64,000 bases of DNA from Colletotrichum lupini. Its lineage: Eukaryota; Ascomycota; Sordariomycetes; Glomerellales; Glomerellaceae. A program made the translations under genes and the position numbers. The stretch covers positions 1,550,001 to 1,614,000 of the forward strand of contig NC_064677.1 in the NCBI RefSeq assembly GCF_023278565.1, given 5' to 3'. Positions 1 to 13,675 of this stretch are shown piece by piece; position 1 is the stretch's first letter; each line of letters begins with the position of its first letter. The notes under the pieces were generated by a model. It was not told the DNA's origin and did no database searches. It saw only the letters and a list, made by a program, of their open reading frames with translations.

Positions 1-559
1 GATTCGTTTATTACTACTTAAGCTACTTATTAAATACCTCGACGTCCCGTTTAGTTAGATCTATAGCTTACGCTATTTTAATATAGTTAAATATTACCTT
101 AGGCTAATAAATACTTATAATATATACCCCTCGCGCGAGCTTAGCCTTATACTACTTTTTAATATTAGTTATATTTAGATTAACGAAGTTAATCTTCTCG
201 CCCTACCCCTTTTACTAAAAAACGACGGTTTCCCTTTTAATTATAAAAATCCTACTATTAAATACTAAGAGGGTATTTATTATAAAGACCTCTTTTAGCT
301 TTGCTATAAAGCCCGCTTTTTAAAGCTCCTTATCCTTCTTTTTTATAAAATTAATATTAAATAAGCCTAATATATTATCGGTTTATATTCTAATAATCCT
401 AAATTAGTCGCCTTTATACTCCGTAACTAATAAGTACGGGTCGTATATAGAGGTAACTATTAATAGTTAATTAATATAAAAATCGTAATAAGTAGCTTAT
501 TAATAAGTACCCGATTCTATGAGCTTATATAGTAGCTTAAGTACTTTAATAATCGTACT

Positions 560-2400
560 TTCTAAGTACTTACTAGCTATTTCCTTTAGTAAATAAGCTA
601 GGATTTTCCTTATAAGCCCTATGGCTAATTAAGTATAGGCTTAGGTAATATTACGGCTCTAAGTCTTATATCCCTTCTTCTATAGCGATATTATTAGTAT
701 TATTATTAATCGTTAGCTATAGCGCTATATAATAAGCGATTATATAAGTAGCGTTGCCTTTTTAACATCGCCGTACCCCTAAATTACGTATTTAAACTTC
801 TTATATAGCTAGGGTATTCCTTTCCTTTTAATTTTATAAACTATTTATAATTTAAATATACGAAGGTTTATATATTTTTCTAAGTCGTATAGGATAAATC
901 AATAGACCCCTCGATCGTAAAGAGTATCTATTTTAATAAGATTTAATCCCTTATACGGCTTTTTAATAATTATAATTACGCCTTCTTTACGTAGTTTAAC
1001 TACTAGTTCGAAATCGGCTTTCTTTTTTACTATATAAAAGGTATTAATTACCTCGTCGCTAGTAATAAATTACTACGTTAAGGCTTACCGTCGTGGTTTT
1101 TTACGACGTCTCGCTAGTAGTATTAGTACCCGTTTAGTAATTTCCTCTTCCTCGTCGTTTATTAATATTACTATAACGATTTTATTAAGGATAATTTCCT
1201 ATACCTCTACTACGGGTTATATAGTTTCCCCTAGCTCTTCTTCTTTTTATAAGTTAGAAATTACCTCGTTAGGATCTATATAATACGGTCTAACTACCGT
1301 AATTAATACTTTAAGTAGCTAGTTACGATCTCTCGTAACTATATAAAAGCGCTTATTAACGGAAATTAACTTATATAGCCTAGCCTATTATTAGGTGATT
1401 TCGCACTATATTTATATATCCGAATTTAGTAATATATTTAGATTTTCCCCTATATCGGGCTTATTACGCATAATAATTACCTCGTTAACTTACCTTTTTA
1501 TACTTACTTCGCGTAGTACCCGTATTACTTTTTTAATTACTCGGGCTCGTTAGCTTATACTTAGTAATAATAACGAGGCTAAGGTCGTTCTTAAATATAC
1601 TCTAAATACTAATAGTATTAATATAAGTCCGTTAGGCCTTATAATATCGTTATAGTATTTAAGTACTATCTAGAGGTATTCGTCGTTAGTAAAATCCGGA
1701 TTTTCCTTTTTAATAATTCTAAACGCCCTTTTTAATTATTAGTATACCCTCTCTACCTTTTTAATACTATAGTGCGCTTTAATAAGTACGACTTTTAGCT
1801 ATATACCATAGGCCGTCGTATTATCCCTAAATTCTACTAACTTAAAGCTAGTATTAGCGTCGGTTTTAATACCGTTTAGCAGTCCTTAGTATATATTAAT
1901 TTAGCTTTTTCGTAGGGCTACTTATACTATTTTTATTTATAAATCCTAGAGGAATTACCTTACTTAAAAAGATATAGCTACGTCGATTATATATAATACT
2001 AGCCGACTATTTAAATAGAAGATATTAATAACGATTTCTTAGTTAAAGTTAAGCTTATTACGCAATTTAAACTTAAATTTGCGTAGGCTCTATGCATTTA
2101 TTTAGTATTAGTAACATACTTTTATTAATTACTCTAGCGCCCTTATTTCGATATTATTATTACTTAATTATTTTAAGAGGTTATATAGCCTCGTAACTAA
2201 CGGGTACCCGAATCTCTAATATAGTTTTTTAAGCTTATTTTCCGTTAGGTAATTAATCGACTTCGTATCGTTAGTAAGCTTTATAAACGTATACCCCTAT
2301 TATCGTTCGACTATTTCGAAGTGCTTATTACTAAAAATTCTATTCCTTATGTTATTAAATATAATACCTAGTCGATCTATGTTTTTTAAATATAAGAGAA
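560..2400 (-). pseudogene. remnant of copia pol (pre-integrase to reverse transcriptase)
   Basis: Minus-strand translation gives discontinuous segments aligning in order with a fungal Ty1/copia polyprotein: a HxxFGHP-like pre-integrase region around 2150-2250, then the pre-RT and RT start around 700-1050. Nearly all interruptions are TAA or TAG, as expected from RIP of CAA, CAG and TGG codons. The limits are approximate because the frame shifts several times. Confidence 0.5.
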
Positions 2401-5400
2401 ATGGGGTATTAATAGGTAAAATATAGAAAGTTATTATTCCGAAGTACGTCTCTACTTCTATTATACTTAGGGCGACGATTTCTTTACTTAGGCTAAAACT
2501 AATCCTTATAATACCCGCCGTCGACGTATTAAGCGTTACTAATACGATCTTCTATAGCGCTTAGAATTACCCTTTTTTTCTAATTAACTATTACGATACC
2601 CTAGTATTTAGGATAATCCTATAGAAATTATTTAAGCCGTACCTTTTATTTATATAAAATACCTATACGAGCTTAGTATTCGAGGGATTTAAGTAATATA
2701 AAAAGGACCCCTCTAGCTACCCCTAGATATACTTAGTACCATATTCCTTTTTTTTAAATATTAAAAGAGATAGCGTCTTTTTTTTAATTATTAAGAGAAT
2801 AGGCTTTGGCCCTATTAAATTCGCCCTTTTAGCCGCCTCCGTATTTATTATCTAAAAGACCTTCCCTTACTATCCGTAAATAAAAGCTTACTTATTAAGA
2901 GCTTTTACTACCCTTTATTTATTTAGCCTTATATATTTTCTAAAAGCTAACGGGGTAAAAAAAGAGTAGTTAATATTATCAATTTCGTTATAATCTAATT
3001 CGTTAATATAGGGGGTAAGATCTTCCTTATTTTCTAAATCTTTTATAGGGGGTATATACTTTAAACTATTATCTTAATTACTATTACTAAGTTCCGTGCC
3101 CCCGGATCTTCCCTTATATATAATAAGGAATTAGTTAAACTAACGAGGGCTAGTTTTATTATCTACTACCCTTAACTTTTTATACTATTCGTACGATTTA
3201 GTACGCTCTTTTTTAGAATAGTTACTTAACTAATATTTTCTTTTTTATAAATATAGTATTACTTTTTCTATTACCCTACCCGTAAGTTAAATCTCTACTT
3301 ATTTAACGAATCTAGGCCTCCTTATTAGTAATTACTATATTTAGCCTCTTTTCTTTTCTTATTATACGTTTAATTAACTTAATATTATTAGTAAGGGCCG
3401 TCGTACGCTTAGAAATAGGTTTAGTGCGGCATTCTTATTTTAATATTAAAGCTAGATCTTAGCTTTAAATAAAACGTTTTATAGTTTTTAGGTACCTAGT
3501 ATAGGGTTATTTTTACCTCTAGTATACGCTAGATTATAATATAGAAATATCCAATTCTCCGTTTATTTATCCCCTTATTTAGCTAGGTTTTTACTAGCTT
3601 ATTAATTTAATCGATAAGCTTTTTAAAGATCTCTACTTATAATTTACCCTCTATTATCCTAGCTATAAATATAAAAAAAATTACTCGTAGCTTAAATAGG
3701 AGCTCTAGGTTCTTATCGTAAGTCTCAAAGCGGCTTTAGATTATATTAATTATATTAAAAAAGTCGTTTTAATTAAGATTATACACCGCTTTATAATAAT
3801 AATTAGAGGCTTTGCTTATGAGTACGATATTAATTACCGAATAGTACTAGTATTCTTTAATTTTAACTTTTTTATAGTAATTATAAAATATCGTTAGGGT
3901 TTTTTATAAGACCTTATACTTCCCCTTAGAATATAATTTCTTTTTTAAAAAGATTTTCTTAAAGTCTATAAATTACTTCGTATTTACTATTAGATTTTCG
4001 GTTTTTATATACGATCTTTATGTTACTATATATTATTAATAACTTCGGGTTATCTACCTCTTTTTTTATTAGCTAATCGGCGCTGAATTTTACGTTAGTA
4101 GTAGTAATAAGTTATAAATCGAAATAGGTAGAATTATTAAGTATCGTACTTTTAGTACTATATTTTACTTCGGTATATCTTTTTATAATAATAGATTTCC
4201 GTTAGTAATTATAGGGAGGAAATCTGGGTCGTTTACCCTTTTTTTTAAATTTATTAAAGTAATTATACGCTCTATCGACCTATGCTTAGTTCTATAGTAC
4301 GAATTCCTCTTTTATAATTATCGCTATTAGTATTTTATATAGCTCTTACGATTATAATTACGCTAATAATACCCCTCGCCTATAAAAGAATTTATTAATT
4401 ACTTTTATAATTCTTAGGCTTACGCTCGCAAACTATTCGTTTAGTTAGTAACTAAGGTCGTTTGCAATCTCGTAAAATAGGGGTTACCCCTATAGCCCCT
4501 TTTTCTTATAAACCTTAGTTAAATAGATTAATACTACGTTAATTTACTTACTATTAAGCTAATTCGCGATTCTATATATCTACGTCCCCTAATAGTCCGG
4601 GTTAATATTTACTTATTTATAAGAGATTAAGATTTTATTTAGGATCGGGTTTCGTCCTCTTTTTTTTTACCCTAACTCGCTAAGGGTCGTGCTCTAATTT
4701 ATACCCGTATTAATAGTTATTAATATATTTAATTTTAATAAGGATATATCTAATCCGTGCGCTAGTTATAATAAATCCGTACTTTTACTACCTAATGAAT
4801 TTATTAGGGTTTAAGAGATTCCTACTTCCTCTTACCGTCTCGCTACTACTTTTATTTTTATTATTTTTAGTAATTATTATTACTTTTCTAAATCGCTAAC
4901 TATTATACTTATTAAGATCCTCTTTTTTATTTAATATAAAAGGGTAAGTTTTAGTAATTCTTTTTTATAATAATGATAGTAAACGTTTATATTATTATAA
5001 AAAGATATAGTAATTAGTCTCGAGATCTTTATTAATTACTAATTTCCGCTATCTTATATATTTTTAGCCTCTTAAGCCTTATACTCTCTATAATCTCTAA
5101 ATAGCTTCTTTCCTTAACCTACCTTTTTTAGGGTAGTATTCCGTAAGAATAGTTAAAAATAAACGCCGGGCGGCTTATAAAAGAGCTATATAAGTTATTA
5201 AGAACCGTATAGGCCGTTAAGTATAATTAACGAAGTTAAGCCCTCTTTTTTATAAGATCGTATATTTTAAAAACTTATTAAAAATACCTACTTATTACTT
5301 ATACGCAGTAAGGTTAGATACCTTAGAGATCTTATCTTTTATAGCCTCTCGGTACCCTATTTTATATCTTTTAAGTAGTCTTTTTCGTAGCTTAATTATA

Positions 5401-5759
5401 GTTAAGTAATTATTGCTTACTAGCGATCCCTTTTATTACTTAGTTAATTTCTAATCGCGGGCTAGCTATAGAAAAGTCGTTTAGTAAAAAAGCTACTCGG
5501 GGTAATAATAAAAGGCTAGTTACTTAAGCAGTTCCGTTAATTAACATAATTTAATATAATAAACGTTAACTTCTCATAAGTAATAAAGGGCTATAATTAC
5601 TTAATTCCGTGCGGTATTTAAAAATCGCCTCCTTTTTCGTTTATTTCTATAAGGTTAATTAATATAAATCTCTTATCCCGTGCGGTATTAAGAAGTCGTC
5701 TCTTCTATATAATAAGATACCTTATTAATTTACGATAATAGAATTTAATTACTAATTAG

Positions 5760-5964
5760 TATTAGTATCCCTATTATAAAGTAGTTAGTTCGAACCGTAG
5801 TTAACGAAGAGATTAATTAAACTATATAAATATCTGCGTAGTAGGTGTAAAAAGGAGGTTCTAACCGTAGGTTAGGCTGGCTATGATAATTGTAAATAGG
5901 GCCCCTAATTGGCCCCTGCGCAGTCGGCCGTACGCCGCGGTCGAATTAGACTTCCAATCCGACA
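5760..5964 (-). repeat. 205-bp LTR of the block-1 copia element (intact 'empty site')
   Basis: The segment begins TATTAGTATCC (RIP form of TGTTGGTATCC) and ends CTTCCAATCCGACA, so it has TG...CA ends allowing for RIP. It is homologous along its whole length to the two halves of the split LTR at 13676-13814 and 31709-31772. At 5896-5901 it reads continuously through the point where the other copy is interrupted by 17.9 kb. It is therefore the unoccupied version of that site. Confidence 0.8.
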
Positions 5965-6360
5965 CCAACAAACTGCATACCCCAGTGCAAGCCATTATCG
6001 TAGGGCCAGAACGATCATGAACTCACAAAAACGAACACCCTTGTCCTGCCCGTGCTCCTCGCCAAGCACGTAAGCTTATTATTCTTCTTGCTTCCCACTC
6101 CACAGCCCAAGGGTCATGGCGGGGAGACCAACTGTGTTTGGGACTTTGGTCAAGTAAGGGCCTAAGTGCATATGCAACGACGGGTGACTCCGGAAATGAG
6201 ACATTCAATTATCGATCTCATGACAGGATGGAGTCTTGCTGAATAGCGCTTGGTATAGATGATAACTGGAATCACCTTGAGTTTGTGACATTCTGTCTTT
6301 CTCACACGCATGCCTCGTTGAATTTCACCAGGTTCGTCGAAACCTGCAAAGTCAAGCACG
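5965..6360. other. upstream region of the GH55-LysM gene
   Basis: GC-balanced unique DNA between the copia LTR and the start codon at 6361. No conserved coding frame is visible. It presumably holds the promoter and 5' UTR, so the gene's promoter lies within about 400 bp of RIP-mutated repeat DNA. Confidence 0.4.
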
Positions 6361-9300
6361 ATGGGTCGTCTCAACGTCCTGATGAGCAGCCTGCTATTCT
6401 TAGTCACTCTTTTCGCATGTCTTGCAACAACTGTCTCGGGTCATCAGCACTCGCATCGCAACCATGCTCACCTGCATGCTCGCGCCGACAACAAGAACTC
6501 CAGTGCCGCGAACATTGTAGAGGAAGCACTCGCTGCTCTTAAGCTTCTCAACAAAGCCAGAGTCGAGAATCCACACTTTAACAAGTATGAGTTTCATTCT
6601 GGCTCCAAGACACCGAGTCTTGCCCCGGCTTTGGATGCGCCTGCCGTGATCAGCAATGATACTACGTTGAGAAGGCGTCAAAGCCAGAACAACAGCAGTG
6701 CCGAGATCTCCGCTCCAAACTTCTCTATCTCCCCTGAGCTAGCCGAGGCCGCCAAAGTTCTGGCAGAGTCTACGCCTCAAGTTCCTAAGGGAAACCACAG
6801 CGAGGTGGCTAAAGCCATAAGAGAGAAGTATGCACACAAGACAAATGACACCAATACTCCAGAGTCGCCCAAAACTCCCGAGGGGCGGCTTTCGGTATAC
6901 GGAAATGACAAACTGAGCAAGCGTGCCGAGGAGTGGTGGATGGTCAGCATGGGCTCATCCGGAACCAGTCCCTTCGCTCCTAGCGGTTACAAAGTGAGTT
7001 TAATTCTTAACCAAATCATCATCAGAGAGACTGAAAACATTGACTCTACGTAGGTTTGGAGAAACGTGAAAGATTATGGCGCAAAAGGCGATGGTGTGAC
7101 AGATGATACAGATGCTATCAACAAAGCCGTAAGCGACGGCGTCAGATGCGGTCCTGACTGTGGCTCGAGCACGATTTATCCTGCTGTCGTTTACTTCCCG
7201 CCAGGGACGTATCTGGTCAGCAGTCCGATCGTTCAATACTTTAACACAGAATTCCTCGGCAATGTGAGTTGACATTGGAAATCAACGCTTGTGAGTTGCT
7301 GACATCAATGTTTAGCCTCTCGATGTACCAACACTGTTGGCTGCGTCAAGCTTCGTGGGCCAAGGTGTCATCAAGAGTGATGTCTATATCAGTGATGACG
7401 AGGAATGGTATGTGGAAATCCCTCTGGATGCTATCTCTGTGATGTGGCATATGCAACGTTAACGTCCCGGCGGTCTCGTCTGTTGTTGACTTCCTCTATC
7501 TCAGGTACCTGAACACTGCAAATTTCCTTCGAAGTATCAAGAACTTCAAGATTGACATCAGACCCGCATCTTCATGGACTTACATGTGTGGGATCAACTG
7601 GCAAGTCGCACAAGCAACATCTCTGGAAAACATCGAGTTCTACATGCAATTTGAGTCGGATGTTCCTGGCAACAACCAACAGGTTAGTTGATCTCTGAAA
7701 TGCAAGCACCCTTTTACTCAAGAATACGTATCTCACATAGACCTACAGGGCGTTTACATGGAGAATGGATCGGGTGGCTTCTTAGCTGATCTCACCTTTG
7801 TTGGAGGTGCATTTGGGTATGCTTCCCGCCATTCTGGGAAGAATGCTCTGCAGAGACTGACCATTTGGTAGAGCATACTTCGGAAATCAGCAGTTCACGA
7901 CTTCACACCTAGTGTTCGTTAATTCCGTTGTTGGTGTCCAGGTCCACTGGGACTGGGCCTGGACTATGCAGGACTTCATCTTTGAAAGTTGCGGGACCGC
8001 GCTTCTCGTCGTCGGCGGTGTAAGCCAGCCATTAACTTCTACTTGATTTTGGAAAGGAATCTGACAGAACAAAACCTAGGCTGGAGGTCCAAAGTCGACT
8101 GGACAAGGAGTGGGATCACTCATATTGGTGGACTCCATCATCGCAAACACCCCTAAGGGCATCGTCACAACGCTCTATGCCGAGAATTCTACCTCATTTC
8201 TGCTGCAAAATGTCGGGTTCTTCAACACCATAACGGCAATCACTGACAACGAGACTGGAAACATCCTCTTGAACGGCGGTAATTCTGTTGTTGTCGATAG
8301 CTGGGGTTTCGGTCGTATTACGAACGCTACCACGGGTGCTGGGCAAACATCCTTTGTCAATGGCGAACACATCGCTGTCATGGAGCGAAACGAGGGCTTG
8401 TTGGGTGACGCCTATGACAACCTGAAACCGAATCTTTTCACGAGAAGACGACCCAAGTACCAAGACGTTCTTTCTAGCAAGGTCATGAACGTCAAGACAC
8501 TTGGTGCCAAAGGCGATGGCAAGACGGACGACACGAGCGCGCTGAATTCAATCCTTCAGGGTGCCGCGAATACCTCTTCCGTTGTATTCTTCCCCTACGG
8601 TGTTTACCTTGTGACGGACACTCTTCGCGTACCCGTCGGCTCCCGTATCATCGGACAGGTTTGGCCCCAGATCATGGGCACAGGAGACAAGGTTGGTAAA
8701 AGACCGTCTAAAATTGGTGTGTCCACCAAGTACTGATAAGCTAATTCATTCTATTCACCCACAGTTCTCCGACGAGACCCAGCCAAGAGCCGTGGTTGAG
8801 GTTGGTAAAGCTGGAGATGTTGGAATTGTAGAAATCACAAGTATGATGGTTACCGTCAAGGGGCCCACCGCAGGCGCCGTTACCATCGAATGGAACGTTG
8901 CTGAATCGAGCACCGGATCTGCTGGCATGTGGGGTGAGAGTTCCTGTTCAGTTCGAAATCATTCTTGGCAGGCGTCTAACAGCATTGCTTGACAGATACA
9001 CACGTTCGTATTGGCGGTGCAGCGGGGAGTGATCTATCCACCGCAAATTGCCCCAAAGACTCTGGAATCGTCAACTCAAGGTGCAAGGCTGCTTCTCTTC
9101 TGATGCACTTGAAGCCCAAATCAACTGCATATCTCGAGAACGTTTGGCTCTGGACTGCAGATCATGACCTTGACAAGATCACTCTCGATCAAATCGACAT
9201 TTATGCCGGCCGTGGTCTCCTCGTCGAAAGCGCAAAGGCTTGGCTCTGGGGAACCTCAGTAGAGCATAATGTCTTGTACCAGTATCAGTTCTCCAACGCG

Positions 9301-11001
9301 AGGAACGTGGTCATGGGAATGATCCAGACGGAGTCCCCTTACTTTCAACCCGTCCCTAAAGCACCCACACCGTTCACGACTGGCCTGTTTCCCAACGACC
9401 CGACATTCAGTGGCTGTGTGGCTTCCTCCTCCGCAACATGTGCCGTCTCTTGGGCAGTCCGAATCATCGACTCTTCTTCCATCTACATGCTCGGTGCCGG
9501 ACTCTACAGCTGGTTCATCGACTATAGTCAGGACTGTTTAGACACAGAGAACTGTCAGGAGCGCGCTATGGGAGTACAGCAAAGCAAGGACATCTGGATC
9601 TACAACCTCTGCACCAAAGCTATCGTTGAGATGGTGTCGCCTTTGGGTAGTGTTCCAACATATGCCAAAGACAACGTGAATGGATTCCTGGCCTCCGTCT
9701 TAGCATGGCTTCAGGGTTCCACTGACGTAGCAGGCGAGCGCGAGTTTGAAGGTTATCGTGTATGGACGAGCGGAATGCTGGAACAGCTCTACGGCCTCGT
9801 CTTGCCAGAGACCTGCAGCAGTGCTTTGACCGAGATCATTGCATGTGATAATCGCACTGAAGATTATCAAGGGCCCGGTATTCGCAGCTGGCTTGGGAAT
9901 GTCAACGATACCGACAGCGTGTGCGCTGAGTCTTGCGGAAAGAGCCTGAAGACTTGGTTTGACAGTGTTTCCATCGCTTGCGCGGAATACGAAGTCAACG
10001 ATGCTCTGCCAACTCTTCTCGGAGGCCGCATTTGGGATGGGTGGAACCAGACTTGTTTGAAGGATACCGACAGTGGCAAGTATTGCGGTGAGATCATAGA
10101 CGGCTTCACCACGGTCTCTACCATTGAAGAGATGCCCAAGAACGAGCTTTGCTCATTCTGCTGGGTGGAGCACTATGCCATCCCTCAACGTTCACGGTAC
10201 TCCAAGTACGACTCCTTTATCCAGTCTCAATATGAGTATACGGTCACCGAGTGCGGTACAGCCGGTGTCAACACGACTATACCCGAGACACCACTCATCA
10301 TCGAAGACCCGGCAACTTACTGTCAGACTGACAAATGGTACACTACGGCTGAAGGGGACACATGCGACACAATAGCCCAGTCGAACAGCGTTTCTTCAGC
10401 AACACTTTACTTCGAGAACCCAGACACGATCTTCGATTGCTTCAATATCGAGGCCGGCTCCAAGCTGTGCATCCCGCCGCCCTGCACTCTCACATGGGTC
10501 ATCCAGCCCGACGATACCTGCGCCTCAATCGAGTACAACCTGACCATGACAGCCGTTACGCCGGTACTCGGTAACACACAGAAGTACAATCGGTGGGTGG
10601 ACAAGAACTGCGAAAATTTACACATTGCCAGCGCCGCCACCTTTGGCCACGTTCTTTGCATGTCACCGCCGGACGGCGCCTACGCTGGCAATGACACCGT
10701 CAACGGGGATACGACCATCCCTACTAATGCACCAGGATACAGTGAGGAAATCATTGATCCTCCTGTGGGAGCAGAAGTAGCGGATGGCACAACTGTGTAT
10801 TGTGGCTCATGGCATGTTGCGGCTGTGAACGATACCTGCAGTACGATAGCCTTTAGCAGTGGCACGACGATTACTCTTTTCCTGGATGTCAACCCCTCTC
10901 TCGGAAAGGAGGTTGCGAGTTGCACGGAGAAGTTGGTTGAAGGAGACGCGTACTGCGGATTGCCTTTCGTTGTTTGGGATGAACTTGATAGTTCTTGGTA
11001 G
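6361..11001 (+). CDS. secreted GH55-type beta-1,3-glucanase-like protein with C-terminal LysM motifs
   Basis: Nine exons join in frame to 1371 residues: 6361-6993, 7054-7263, 7316-7407, 7505-7682, 7749-7816, 7872-8019, 8080-8691, 8765-8933, 8996-11001. Every intron has GT-AG borders. A signal peptide covers about residues 1-27. A Ser/Thr/Asn-rich region with a dibasic RRR follows. Two pectate-lyase-3/GH55 half-barrels start with the same signature, GAKGDGVTDDT near residue 216 and GAKGDGKTDDT near 583, as in fungal exo-1,3-glucanases. The C terminus carries three LysM-like segments (about 1149-1194, 1200-1258, 1303-1360), each with the DTC core. The protein is probably exported, binding chitin or glucan through LysM and possibly cleaving beta-1,3-glucan. 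The family call is strong; catalytic activity is inferred and I could not place the acid residues. Confidence 0.87.
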
Positions 11002-11556
11002 TACGCGCTGAAGATACGGAATGTCTTGGTCGCATTCGTATTCTGTACACCTGGAAACATGTTAGCGGTATTAGTCCAAGCCGACGCTCGTCCATCTTCA
11101 TGTCAATATTTCCATTTTTGGGTTTTTCCTCTGGATAGGTAGTGTGAGAGTAATGCTGTGACGTCTATCTTTTCAATTGCCACCTACGTAACACAATTTC
11201 ACCATCTTTCTCGTTCTTACCCGGTCTGCCTCTGCCAAACAGAATTGAGTTGGTCTCATGCTTGACGCGAGCCGGAATGTCTCCCCGCCGGCGCCGTAGC
11301 AACTAATCTCCACAAATTCGAGTTAACCTCAAAACGGTTGGACCATGAATGCCGTTCCTCCTCATTCTTTTTATCCCCTTAATTATGTCATCCATCCAAC
11401 CTGTCTAACAAGCAACCCCGCGTCCGCGAGTAGGAACCCCGTCATTAGCAATTGACTTCTCTCCTCGTGCGTGAATCGTCCATTCGCCAACTTTGGACCC
11501 CAGGCGCTATACGTCTTCACGATCACTGCCTTTAGCGAAAGCTTGCATCGTCCAGG
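11002..11556. other. intergenic region, no gene seen
   Basis: It contains the 3' flank of the GH55-LysM gene and the promoter of the P450 downstream. No frame with protein-like composition and no repeat was seen. Confidence 0.4.
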
Positions 11557-13360
11557 ATGGGTTTGAATGTGGTGTTGTTGGTCCAAGCATTAGGCGCACT
11601 TGCAGCGTTCTACGTTGCAAAATTTCTTATCCGGCTGATCCAGGTCAGGTCGAGAGTGCGGGCCGTCTCCAAAGATCATGGAGTGGTATGTAGTCAATCT
11701 GGAAAGCTCATATGCTCCGAGTACTTGTCTTGATGTGGATCAACCCAACTGACTGATGATGCGCTACAGGATGTTCTTCCGCACTCGTTCATCTTTGGCC
11801 ACCTTTTGCTTGTTGGCAAATTGATGGCAAAGCAACCTCCGGGACTCAATGGCCAAGTGCTCCCGCTTTTACTGTTGAGAGAATACCCGGACCTCTGCAA
11901 GAAAGGGCTAGTCTACGTAGACACCTGGCCCATCGGCCCGCCCATGATTGCCGTCTTTCACCCAAAGATTGCAGATCAATTCACACAGGAGCGTTCGCTA
12001 CCAAAACATTCCATGATGAAAGAGGAGTTTCACCCACTGACGGGGTGCGATGATCTTGTCAACATGGAGGGCCAGACGTGGAAGACATGGCGGGCCGTGT
12101 TTAACCCAGGGTTCTCAGCTCGGAACATCCTCTCATTAGTCCCTGCAATGGTTGAAGAAGCATTAGTTCTCAAAAAGTCTTTCGAGGCTCTTGCTGACTC
12201 GGGAGCAACTGTTGCTCTGGAGGACGGTGTAATGAAGGCCACTGTGGACGTCATCGGCAGAGCGGTTCTGTGAGTCCCTCCACTCGCCCCCATGAGGGGT
12301 TTCGATTCGAGAGCTTTCTCGGAAATTTGCTTCAGCTGACTGTCTCTGTCCTAGGGGGACTCGCCTCAATGCACAAACAACAAACTCTCCCGTTTTCAGA
12401 GCTCTGCAGAAGCAGATTGGCTTGCTGATCCCAGACAATAGCCCGCCTAATCTCCTAAAGTCTATCAATCCCTTGCGGCCGTTTCAGATGCTTTACTACA
12501 ACTACGTCATGAAGCGCGAGATCGTTCCGCATATCGAGCGACAGCTCAAAGAAATTATATCAGAAAGAAGCAACAGTAATGGTCCCAAAACCGTCAACAG
12601 TCTAGCAATAACTTCCTACATCAAAGAGGTGTCCGCGGCTGGCTCCAAAGCCGAAGCGAAGCTCGACTCTCAATTCATCGACATTGCCGTTTCTCAGCTC
12701 AAGATATTTCTACTTGCAGGTCATGATACCACGGCTAGTGCTCTCTGCTTTGCCTGGTATCTTATGAGCAAGTATCCCGCTATTCTCGAGAAGGTGCGGT
12801 CCGAACATGATGAAGTCCTTGGGAGCGATGCAAGCGCCGCAGCATCTCAGATTGTCGAGAACCCCGCGTTGCTGAACCATCTTCCCTATACCAACGCCGT
12901 GCTGAAAGAAACGCTCCGCCTCTACCCACCAGTCGGGACGGTGCGACAGGGAGCTCCCGATGTGTTTATCACCGACCCGGAAACAGGCGAGCGATTCCCC
13001 ACCGACGGGTTCATGATGTTCGTGGCATCGCAAGCGATGCACAGATGGGACACGCTTTGGCCAGAACCTGACACAGTCATTCCTGAGAGATGGCTAGTCA
13101 AGGAGGGCGATCCTCTTCACCCAGTGAAGAGTGCATTCCGACCCTTTGAGCTGGGTCCTAGAAATTGTATTGGCCAGGAGCTGGCTTTCGTTGAGATGCG
13201 ACTCATCTTGGCGTTGACTGTGAGAGAGCTTGAAGTTGTGCCGCAATTTCCCGAGGACGCGCCAGAGGTTTTTGGGGAGAAAGGTTTCCAGTGGATGACA
13301 GGAACACAGATCACCGCTCATCCTAAGGAAGGGATGCCAGCTAAGATCGTTAGGAGGTAA
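11557..13360 (+). CDS. cytochrome P450 monooxygenase (544 aa)
   Basis: Three exons (11557-11685, 11770-12269, 12355-13360) splice in frame with GT-AG introns to 544 residues, a normal microsomal P450 length. An N-terminal hydrophobic anchor covers about residues 4-28. The I-helix oxygen-binding motif AGHDTT is at 331-336, the K-helix ETLR at 395-398, and the heme loop FELGPRNCIG carries the axial cysteine at 481. The start is the first ATG before the membrane anchor. The substrate cannot be deduced; the sequence style is that of secondary-metabolism or fatty-acid-type P450s. The nearest neighbour is the secreted glucanase-like gene on the same strand, so no pathway partner is evident. Confidence 0.9.
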
Positions 13361-13670
13361 CAGGTTCTTGGGTTTGTTTCAAATCCTTTTTCGAGGGAAT
13401 CGATGAACGTGTCCAATCAGTTCGTACTTCCACGAGCTTGTCTTTATCTGCAGGAAAGGGTGGCAGTTAGCACCTTACGTGTGATACTCACAACCAGTTC
13501 AAGAAATAACTAAACGCCCTGGACGCCCCCGCTTTGTAACACTCAAGACGTGAGAATAAGCTTTGGTGGTAAAGACATTCTATGAGAGATTCCATTTCGG
13601 GAAGAGACATCGCTAGTGCTGACGCTCGGCACCCATGTCTTTGCTCAGACAGCTGTGCTGAATAGACGGG
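13361..13670. other. 3' flank of the P450; pre-insertion host DNA
   Basis: GC-balanced DNA with no convincing gene. It was originally contiguous with 31778 onward; the AAATC at 13671-13675 is repeated at 31773-31777. Confidence 0.6.
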
Positions 13671-13675
13671 AAATC

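Larger units (their letters stand above)
1..5964 (-). mobile_element. RIP-degraded Ty1/copia retrotransposon, left end outside window
   Basis: This AT-rich block is saturated with TpA and has stops in all frames, the signature of RIP in filamentous ascomycetes. Read on the minus strand, fragments of a copia polyprotein remain recognisable. A pre-integrase-like stretch lies near 2050-2350, and a reverse-transcriptase region follows near 560-1050 (motifs resembling EFELxxKLRxEG, a xxEIDTLxxRGV segment and a QSPTIQRxSQRLI segment). The order integrase then RT from right to left fixes the orientation, so the LTR at 5760-5964 is the 5' LTR. No function can remain. The stretch 2950-5759 should hold gag and leader, but I cannot read a protein there. 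The family is inferred from degraded motifs only. Confidence 0.7.

Noticed and set aside
6284..7272. Alternative short frames over the first exons of the GH55-LysM gene
   Set aside because: They overlap the well-supported exon chain in other frames and lack any family feature.
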